This document shows positions 6,678 through 13,068 of a stretch of DNA of 19,316 nt, one piece after another. The notes under the pieces were generated by a model, which ran no database searches, was not told the DNA's origin, and was given only the letters and a program-made list of their open reading frames with translations. Each line of letters opens with the position of its first letter. Within the stretch, counting starts at the first letter, position 1. The position numbers and the translations under genes were made by a program. Location of the stretch: NCBI GenBank assembly GCA_030838305.1, contig JAUTWY010000268.1, positions 1 to 19,316 on the forward strand, written 5' to 3'. The DNA comes from Acidobacteriaceae bacterium (GTDB taxonomy: Bacteria; Acidobacteriota; Terriglobia; Terriglobales; Acidobacteriaceae).

Positions 6678-9188
6678 ATGCGCAACTTTAGGTATTTCAT
6701 TTTCATGATTGTTCTGACCTGCGCGGGCCTTGCGGCCCAGGTGTCCCCCACAATGCCCCCGCCGAACCGCAATATGACGGGGCCTTCTGCGCATGGGTCA
6801 CCGGGAGTCCACCCGGAATCCGTCGCCGGAACTATCGAGGGCTTTGTGTACTGGGATGTAAATACTGTCAGGCACACGCCGGCTAACAGTTGCAGCGGGT
6901 TGGCGATCACGGTGAGTGTCGGATCCTCGGGCGGCCCGTTCACGGCATACACACCGCTGGGCACGCTCAGCAACAACTTCAAATATGTCGGAGAGGTAAA
7001 GGAGTTTCTGGTCGGAGGCAAGGTCAACGTCTACGACGTGTGCACCTATGGATATGACAAAGTGCCCGTAGGACCGGATCTCCAGGTGACTCTCACGGTC
7101 GCCCAGTCGGGCGAGTTCTTGCCCCCCGCATTTCCGCAGTTTGCGACTCTCGGCCCAATCAACATCATTAACGCGAAATGCAACATGCTGCCGCGCATCG
7201 TGAACCCGACTGCTTCGGACCTGGCTACTCATTGGAGCTCGTGCCAGAACAAGGCCTATGACGTGAACTTTGTCATGCTGAAGACGCCACGCCAGCAGCT
7301 CGGCTTGGCCTCGCCTCCCCCGGGGACTTCCGGCAGCCAAGGCGGAATGCTCTCCAGCGCACCGCAGCAGGGAATGCTTTCACCGGGAGCCACTCCCTCG
7401 GGGACGCAGACTCCTTCAAATCCGGCATCGCAACGCATGGGGATAATGCCTACGGACCGCCCCGGCTCAGGCGGAACGGTCGAGCTCAATCCGCAGCCTT
7501 TTCCACCTCGACAACAGGTGACCAACGCCGACGTGATCCGCATGGTTCGAGCTGGAATCACGGAATCGGTGATTGTTCATTCAATTCAATCTTCAACGAA
7601 GCAATTCGACTTTTCGCCTGCAAGTGTCCAAGCACTTCAGCAAGCGCACGTGAGTCCGAAAGTGCTTGCGGCGATGTGCGACGGAAGCTCGTACTCGTGT
7701 CCAATCCTCCAAGGCAACTCTGCGCAGGCAACCCCAGGCAGCAAGGTCGAGCTCAATCCACAGCCGTTTCCGCCGCGTGTGAGTACGCCTGGGCCGTCGT
7801 CTCCAGGTGCCAAGGCTTCGCTCAATCCCCAGCCTTTACCGCCCAATGCGAAAGGAACATCGCCGGTTCGCTCGACGTTGAGGCCCATAACTCTCTCGGC
7901 GCCCAAAGCGCTGCGTAAAGTCAGCAACCCTCGTCTGTCACAGCAGAACGCAACCATCATTGCAGTTCTCCAGCAGCAGAGACAAGCAGCGGAGCAAGAA
8001 GCTTCTGCGATGCGGGTTGGAGTCAGGTCTGCCGTTTCAGGAGTACCCTCGCGAGTGCCCGCCACATCTAGAGTTCAGGCGAATACACCAAGCCAGGAGA
8101 TTGGCCCTTCAAAGGTTCAGGACGCCCCGGGAAATCTCAGCTCTTCAATCGCACGCGCGCCTGCATTTAACACGATTGCGCTGACCTGCTCCATGGATCC
8201 AACCCCCAGGATATTGCACGTCAGCGGAGGAGAAGCGCCTGCGGTTTTCAGTCCCGAAGCCAAATACAACCTCTACACGATTACTGGCTGCGGCTTTGGT
8301 CAATCTCAATCGGAAAACGCGGCGTACATCTACGGCGCAAATGGCTTTAGAGCGAATCTCATTATTGATTTTTGGAGCGAGAATGGAATCACTGCTCATT
8401 TGGATCCTACGCTTGCCGGCGTCCTGGATCAGGGCAACGTATCGCTAGTGATTGCCCCTGCGGGAAAACAACAGTTTCAAAAGTCCGGATTCCAGTTCTA
8501 CGCGGCACGCGGTATGCCAGCGCCGGATGGAAGCGACCAGGAAGTTCCAATTTCCTACGATTCCACCCCGCAATCGAGGATCGCACTATTCAACGTGGCG
8601 AACTTCGTCGCCGGTGTCGACCAGCTTCCCTCGAATGCCGTATCAAGTTTTCCTTCCTTTTCGTTTGAAGGTACACCCGTGGCCGGCTGGGTCTTTCGTT
8701 ACGCGTATGAACACAATGACAGGATTTCAGCTCTTCGCAGCGCTGATTGCTTCATAAATGACCTGGGATTTAATGGCGACCCTTGCAACCAGTTTTACTT
8801 AATCGGTGTGAAATATCCGCCAGACCAATGGCAACTGAAGTCCGATACGTGGGACTTCAGCACACTTGTGCCCGGGTTTCAGATTAGCTCGTACCAGCTC
8901 TACGTCAGCACGGTAGATCCAGCGAATCTCTGCGGAGCCGCGACAGACATGTCAAAGGATGCGTATCTCGACGGTGATTGGGATTTCAATCTGACGTCAC
9001 AGAACCAAATCCTGGTTACTTGGCCTGTCTATTACTGTAGAGACGTGGAGTTCGGAACGAGGGACAACGTGAAGATTCAGTCCGCGTACGGTCTAGCGGC
9101 GGCGGTGATGGGGCCACGCTGCATCGATCCATGGACAGGACAAAAGGATCAGAGCTGCATGAACAAGGTCAAGCAGCTTCTTGATTAA
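6678..9188 (+). CDS. Secreted mosaic protein B (GFVYW, TNADVI, LNPQP, IPT-like, GP-PW domains)
   Basis: 836 residues from the ATG at 6678, preferred over an in-frame ATG at 6663 because GGGAGA at 6665-6670 fits it and the signal peptide then starts with MRNFRYF. Signal peptide about 1-21 (ends GLAAQ). Residues 50-195 form a Cys-containing domain opening GTIEGFVYW, perhaps carboxypeptidase-regulatory-like. Next is a Pro/Ser/Gly linker with two GML motifs. VELNPQPFPPR occurs at 268-278 and 357-367, and ASLNPQPLPP at 380-389; between the first two lies the TNADVI domain (282-338). A Gln/Ala-rich stretch carries MRVGVRSAVSGV (445-456). Residues 495-620 are IPT-like (TITGCGFG, closing FQFYAAR). 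The C-terminal domain to 836 contains LVPGFQISSYQLYV, ILVTWPVYYC and GPRCIDPWTGQ. It is a paralogue of the genes on both sides. Export is well supported; function is unknown. Confidence 0.85.
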   Translation: MRNFRYFIFMIVLTCAGLAAQVSPTMPPPNRNMTGPSAHGSPGVHPESVAGTIEGFVYWDVNTVRHTPANSCSGLAITVSVGSSGGPFTAYTPLGTLSNNFKYVGEVKEFLVGGKVNVYDVCTYGYDKVPVGPDLQVTLTVAQSGEFLPPAFPQFATLGPINIINAKCNMLPRIVNPTASDLATHWSSCQNKAYDVNFVMLKTPRQQLGLASPPPGTSGSQGGMLSSAPQQGMLSPGATPSGTQTPSNPASQRMGIMPTDRPGSGGTVELNPQPFPPRQQVTNADVIRMVRAGITESVIVHSIQSSTKQFDFSPASVQALQQAHVSPKVLAAMCDGSSYSCPILQGNSAQATPGSKVELNPQPFPPRVSTPGPSSPGAKASLNPQPLPPNAKGTSPVRSTLRPITLSAPKALRKVSNPRLSQQNATIIAVLQQQRQAAEQEASAMRVGVRSAVSGVPSRVPATSRVQANTPSQEIGPSKVQDAPGNLSSSIARAPAFNTIALTCSMDPTPRILHVSGGEAPAVFSPEAKYNLYTITGCGFGQSQSENAAYIYGANGFRANLIIDFWSENGITAHLDPTLAGVLDQGNVSLVIAPAGKQQFQKSGFQFYAARGMPAPDGSDQEVPISYDSTPQSRIALFNVANFVAGVDQLPSNAVSSFPSFSFEGTPVAGWVFRYAYEHNDRISALRSADCFINDLGFNGDPCNQFYLIGVKYPPDQWQLKSDTWDFSTLVPGFQISSYQLYVSTVDPANLCGAATDMSKDAYLDGDWDFNLTSQNQILVTWPVYYCRDVEFGTRDNVKIQSAYGLAAAVMGPRCIDPWTGQKDQSCMNKVKQLLD
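7479..7511 (+). repeat. VELNPQPFPPR motif, copy 1
   Basis: The eleven-codon motif VELNPQPFPPR, in frame in secreted protein B, directly before the TNADVI domain. An identical peptide recurs at 7746 and 10396, with partly different codons. Confidence 0.85.
7521..7691 (+). repeat. TNADVI domain, copy in protein B
   Basis: 57 codons from TNADVIRM to MCDGSS. The copy in protein C (10171-10341) is identical at 48 of 57 residues without gaps, by hand count. The nucleotide match includes ACCAACGCCGACGTGATC without change. The predicted form is short helical. The pattern of small helices with 'DVI..v..g..e..Ii..I' resembles a module common in acidobacterial exported proteins; I know no assigned function. 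Confidence 0.8.
7746..7844 (+). repeat. Tandem LNPQP motifs, copies 2 and 3
   Basis: VELNPQPFPPR (7746-7778) is followed 36 bases later by ASLNPQPLPP (7815-7844) in the same frame of protein B. The same order recurs in protein C at 10396 and 10468. The spacing between motif starts is 69 bases here and 72 there. Confidence 0.85.
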
Positions 9189-9249
9189 TGCACTCCAAGC
9201 TCCATGTTTGAACCAACCGCGGCGGACGCCCTGAATAGGAGTTAATGAT

Positions 9250-11823
9250 ATGAAACGACGAATTGACTTCGAAACAATCTTGCAGCTAGCAACGCTTGCG
9301 ACAATGTTGCTGAGCCTTTCCGTGAGCGTCATCGGCCAGCAGCAGCCTCCAACAGTTACCAGGCCGTCCGCGTCGAGCGTGCAGGTTACTCCGCGCGGAA
9401 CTGCTTCTCCTTTGGGCAGCGCAAGCAATGCGACTACGGAGATGAAGCCTGCAGTGGGTGCAATCACAGGCTTCGTGTACTGGCAAATGAATGTCCTTCA
9501 ACCCAGTTCCACTTGCCAGGGTTTGACGGTGAAGGTTGTCACAGTTAGCAAGGTCGGAATGCCACTACAGCTCCTCTCAACAACAAACACTCTTACGGCG
9601 GCAGGGCCAATGACTGACACTTCGTCACCGGGCACTCCGAAATACATGCTTTGTTCCTATGCGTTCCAGAACATGCCCGAAAATGTCGCCTTGCGGGTGC
9701 TCTTGTACGGGGCGCCTTCGTCGGCATCTGTGTCGATGCCGTCTTCCTTTCAGATCCCCGGGGGCAACTGTAATTCGACGCCCTCCAGCAGCTTGTCATT
9801 TATCTTGACCGGCGGAGAAATGCTTTGCGGCAACGGAGCATTCAACGTCAATTTCAAAGTCACGTCTGCGGCGGTCGCGGCGCGTCCCACAACGCCTTCA
9901 ATATTGCTGCCACACACTCCCGGTCCTAGCGGCATGCTCTCGCAGCCACAAGCTGCACCTGCTAACGCAACACCCGGCGCACCTAACACGGGGGGTGCCA
10001 CCCTTCTGTCCGCGAATCCTAGCAGTGCGCCGGGAAATGCGAGCAACACTCCGGCTTCAAATGGAATGCTAGCGCCGACAGTGAAATCAGGAGGTGCTGC
10101 ATCGATAAGTGGTTCCGGCGGATTCACCGGCGGTGTTAAGCCGGGGACGGCACCGCCTCGGAACCCCTTAACCAACGCCGACGTGATCAGAATGCAGAAG
10201 GCCGGGATATCGGAATCGGTCATCGTTCACTCGATTCAATCTTCAACTAAGCAATTCGATTTCTCGTCCACAAGCTTGCAAGCGCTTCGCCAAGCGCACG
10301 TGACTCCGAAGGTGCTTGCGGCGATGTGCGATGGCAGCGCGCCAGCCTGTCCGCAAACCGTCGGGACTACCGAGACTGCAACTCCGGCAAGCAAAGTCGA
10401 GTTGAACCCGCAACCCTTCCCGCCGCGTACGGCTGCGAATCCCGCGGGCGCAACTCCCGGCGCAGACGCTTCGCTTAACTCTCAACCCCTGCTGCCGGGG
10501 GCAGGAGTCGGCTACGTCCCGAAGATGCCGCCGATGACGAGCAATCCAAAAAGAGACGCTTCTCCGGCTGCCGATGCGGCGACGAAGACTGAAATCAAAT
10601 CGAAACTTACGGCCCAACTTGCCGCCTCCTCGCGACGCTCTGCATCGCCTCAAAAGGTCACCCCGAAACCGGAACAAAGCGACGGTCCCGAAGTCCAGGC
10701 ATTGCAGAAGCAGAGGATCTTCCTCGAGTCGCTGCGCAGTCAGCCAAGCACCGCTAAAGATCGGCTCGTGTCCGCCCGCGCCCCGAATTTGGCTTTGCAC
10801 CCCGGACAGTCCCCCGCAGATCCGAAGCTGATGGCGCCGCCACCACTGTCTAAATTGTGTCTCACTGCGCAAATACACAGCGTGAACGGCGCAACCTCAA
10901 ATGTCACCTTCACGCAGGACCCTGCAGACAACGACTACATCATCAGTGGTTGTGACTTTGGAAGTCAGGAAGGAGAGGTGTACCTATCCGGCGCTGTGAG
11001 CGGCGGCCAAATCAACATGGTCGTGAAGCAGTGGACTGATTCGCAGATCGAAGCCGTTTTCCGGCCGGGATTGACCGGCGTATTGGACGGGTGGCCGGAC
11101 CTGATCGTCGCGCCTCCGAGCAGGTCTCCGGCGAAGTTTCCTAACTGCCGCTTCTACGCGCAACGGCAGAGTGTGATCTTGCCGAGTATTCCGCAACAGT
11201 ATGCGACTTTGGCAAATGTGACCGTGGGCGACAGTAAGCACGGAGCAGGCACGATGTATTGTCCGGGTCCGGACGTCGATCACTTATTCCCCTGTGTTGC
11301 ATACAATGCGGGGCCTCCAGTCGACGGCATCACCAACGGAGTGGATCATCGCAACGATCCCCGCAACGATCCCAACCAAAGAGCTTCGAATGCAGTTGAT
11401 CGAGACGGCGGGCAACTCGAGTTCAATTCCGGCGAGGACGTATATGACCTCAGTTACATGGCCCCCGGATTCGAGGTCGATTATCCCAACGTGTTCTGGT
11501 ACGCCTGGACCGGAGACGTCTGCGAAGGTTGGGCGAGCGATGCGTTTCCCAAAAAGCCCGGCGATAGCGTCGGATACGACACCGAAGGGCACTACGCGTT
11601 TTACAAAAAAACCAAGACCAAGGTGGTGGTCGACTGGGGAGTGGACCACTGCGCCTGGCGCTGGCTGGGTATCTTCAAGGTCGATGATTGGTACAACTCC
11701 GGATACAGCCTCCAGGTCTACGTCAAGGGTCCGATAGGAATCGATCCCTGGACCGGACATGCCATTCACAACCCAATCACGCTGGGCGAAAAAGTACCAG
11801 ACCCACCAGTGCGAATGAAGTAA
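9250..11823 (+). CDS. Secreted mosaic protein C (GFVYW, TNADVI, LNPQP, IPT-like, GP-PW domains)
   Basis: 857 residues with TAGGAGT eight bases before the ATG. Signal peptide about 1-31 (hydrophobic ATLATMLLSLSVSVIG). The GFVYW domain spans about 70-210 (GAITGFVYW, several Cys). A Pro/Ser/Thr/Ala/Gly linker follows, with SGMLSQ and NGMLAP motifs. The TNADVI domain is at 308-364. VELNPQPFPPR is at 383-393, with a degenerate partner ASLNSQPLLP at 407-416. A Lys/Gln-rich segment (ALQKQRIFLESLRSQPS) precedes the IPT-like domain at about 536-650 (YIISGCDFG, VYLSG, WTDSQIEAVF, closing CRFYAQR). The C-terminal domain, about 715-845, has YMAPGFEVDYPNVFWYAW, KVVVDWGVDHC and GPIGIDPWTGH. The order matches protein B throughout, so tandem duplication is the simple explanation. 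Secreted; function unknown. Confidence 0.85.
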   Translation: MKRRIDFETILQLATLATMLLSLSVSVIGQQQPPTVTRPSASSVQVTPRGTASPLGSASNATTEMKPAVGAITGFVYWQMNVLQPSSTCQGLTVKVVTVSKVGMPLQLLSTTNTLTAAGPMTDTSSPGTPKYMLCSYAFQNMPENVALRVLLYGAPSSASVSMPSSFQIPGGNCNSTPSSSLSFILTGGEMLCGNGAFNVNFKVTSAAVAARPTTPSILLPHTPGPSGMLSQPQAAPANATPGAPNTGGATLLSANPSSAPGNASNTPASNGMLAPTVKSGGAASISGSGGFTGGVKPGTAPPRNPLTNADVIRMQKAGISESVIVHSIQSSTKQFDFSSTSLQALRQAHVTPKVLAAMCDGSAPACPQTVGTTETATPASKVELNPQPFPPRTAANPAGATPGADASLNSQPLLPGAGVGYVPKMPPMTSNPKRDASPAADAATKTEIKSKLTAQLAASSRRSASPQKVTPKPEQSDGPEVQALQKQRIFLESLRSQPSTAKDRLVSARAPNLALHPGQSPADPKLMAPPPLSKLCLTAQIHSVNGATSNVTFTQDPADNDYIISGCDFGSQEGEVYLSGAVSGGQINMVVKQWTDSQIEAVFRPGLTGVLDGWPDLIVAPPSRSPAKFPNCRFYAQRQSVILPSIPQQYATLANVTVGDSKHGAGTMYCPGPDVDHLFPCVAYNAGPPVDGITNGVDHRNDPRNDPNQRASNAVDRDGGQLEFNSGEDVYDLSYMAPGFEVDYPNVFWYAWTGDVCEGWASDAFPKKPGDSVGYDTEGHYAFYKKTKTKVVVDWGVDHCAWRWLGIFKVDDWYNSGYSLQVYVKGPIGIDPWTGHAIHNPITLGEKVPDPPVRMK
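10171..10341 (+). repeat. TNADVI domain, copy in protein C
   Basis: 57 codons, TNADVIRMQK to MCDGSA, aligning without gaps to 7521-7691 in protein B. The block is far more alike at DNA level than the linkers on either side, where no alignment is obvious by eye. Confidence 0.8.
10396..10497 (+). repeat. Tandem LNPQP motifs in protein C, second copy degenerate
   Basis: VELNPQPFPPR (10396-10428) is followed by ASLNSQPLLP (10468-10497). The second has Ser for Pro and Leu for Pro relative to ASLNPQPLPP in protein B, so it has probably decayed or specialised. Confidence 0.75.
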
Positions 11824-11869
11824 TGCCCTGAACCAGTGCGTGGGCAGACGAAATAAAAGGAGCCTTTGT

Positions 11870-12925
11870 ATGTCGAGCCACAAATTGAGCCTGATTCTGA
11901 TAATGACGCTTCTGCTGACCCGGGAAGCGCTCTCGGCCGGTCAACAATCCCAAAAACCGCTTACGAATGACGACGTGATCGCGATGGTGCGCAAGAAAGT
12001 GCCGGAGTCGGTGATTGTCTCAGCGATTCAGGCTGGGCCAGGCAAGTTCAACACCTCGACCAATGAACTGATCCGTTTGAATGCCGCGGGCGTGACTGAG
12101 AAAGAATTGAACGCCATTCTTGCGGATTCCGGCAAGGGAACCTCTGGAGCGGCACCCACACCCGCCACAAACGGTTCCGATCAGAATACCGGCGCCATGC
12201 CACCCTCGAAGTCCCGCATGCCGCGAGTGATGGTCACGCAAGGAGACTCCACGCAGGAGTTGAAACTCGAGAAGACACAGCTCGCCGAAACAAAGACCAA
12301 GCCGTCATCGATGAAAAACCTAGCTGCGGATTCTGCCGTCACCCAGGGAATGCAGGTAGGAATCAACACCGCTGTGTCCGGCGTCGCGACGCAGATGCAC
12401 TCCGGCGTGGGCGGTTCGGCGGTAGGCGGGGCCGGAAGCATTGTCTCCGGAATCATGTCGCACCGCACGCCGACGGTCACTTACGTTTGGGGCGTTCCCA
12501 GCCCGAATTCCAGCAATGTTCTGCAGAACAGCAAGCCGACGTTTTCGGTGGACTATTCGCGGACGCAGGGAATCACTCCTGATGACTACGAACCAGCCAT
12601 TGTGAAGCTGACGCCGGCGCAGAACACTTGCCGAATTGTCGGCGCAACCCAGGGCAAAGAAGACGTGCGCTCCAGCCCCGCCGCCGATTGGCAAATCTAT
12701 TCGAAATTTCTGGAAGAGCGCGTGGCGGTTAAGAGTGAGAAGCTCGATGCCGGGAAATACAAAATCTCACCCGCCACTGAATTGCTTTCTGGCGAATACG
12801 CAGTGGTGCTGCGCCCGATATCCCGGTCCAAAAAATTCTCCGGGGGCGACGTGGCCCGGGCGCAAGGTGACGGACTGATGTTTGACGCCCTGTGGACCTT
12901 CAAGATCGCAGATTCGGCGGAGTAA
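11870..12925 (+). CDS. Secreted protein D with a single TNADVI-type domain
   Basis: 351 residues from the ATG at 11870, chosen over an in-frame ATG at 11840 because AAAAGGAGC lies ahead of it and the signal peptide (about 1-23, LSLILIMTLLL ... LSAG) then begins at residue 1. Residues 32-88 are a third TNADVI-type domain, identical to the protein B copy at 24 of 57 positions without gaps. A linker leads to MQVGINTAVSGV (161-172), which resembles MRVGVRSAVSGV of protein B, within a Gly/Ala/Val-rich stretch (GVGGSAVGGAGSIVSG). The last third, about 200-350, has TVTYVWGVPSP, PTFSVDY, an acidic DDYEPAIVKLTP segment, GKYKISPATEL and a closing DALWTFKI; it reads as a soluble beta-rich domain. Domain sharing links it to the mosaic proteins. 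Function is unknown. Confidence 0.85.
   Translation: MSSHKLSLILIMTLLLTREALSAGQQSQKPLTNDDVIAMVRKKVPESVIVSAIQAGPGKFNTSTNELIRLNAAGVTEKELNAILADSGKGTSGAAPTPATNGSDQNTGAMPPSKSRMPRVMVTQGDSTQELKLEKTQLAETKTKPSSMKNLAADSAVTQGMQVGINTAVSGVATQMHSGVGGSAVGGAGSIVSGIMSHRTPTVTYVWGVPSPNSSNVLQNSKPTFSVDYSRTQGITPDDYEPAIVKLTPAQNTCRIVGATQGKEDVRSSPAADWQIYSKFLEERVAVKSEKLDAGKYKISPATELLSGEYAVVLRPISRSKKFSGGDVARAQGDGLMFDALWTFKIADSAE
11963..12133 (+). repeat. TNADVI-type domain, divergent third copy
   Basis: 57 codons, TNDDVIAMVR to ILADSG, the same length as the copies in proteins B and C. It keeps DVI, MVR, ESVIV, IQ and the final helix positions. It lacks the MCDG end and the adjacent LNPQP motifs. Confidence 0.7.
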
Positions 12926-13068
12926 AGAATTGGACAACAACTGATCCTGATGTGCCCGCATGCAAGATCAAGTAAGTGACGGCGGCATTAGAGAACCGAA
13001 GACTGACGCCCCCGATTAAGCGCTGGGATTTTCTGGGGACAGTCGGTCCAGAACAAGGAGCGAAGAGC

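Noticed and set aside
7479..10497. LNPQP repeats considered as a modified-peptide (RiPP) precursor core
   Set aside because: They lie inside large signal-peptide-bearing proteins between folded domains, and no maturation enzyme gene is present in the window.
11284..11883. Minus-strand open frame of 199 codons opposite the end of protein C
   Set aside because: It mirrors conserved domain sequence of protein C on the plus strand and runs over the ribosome binding site of protein D. No signal peptide or recognised motif.
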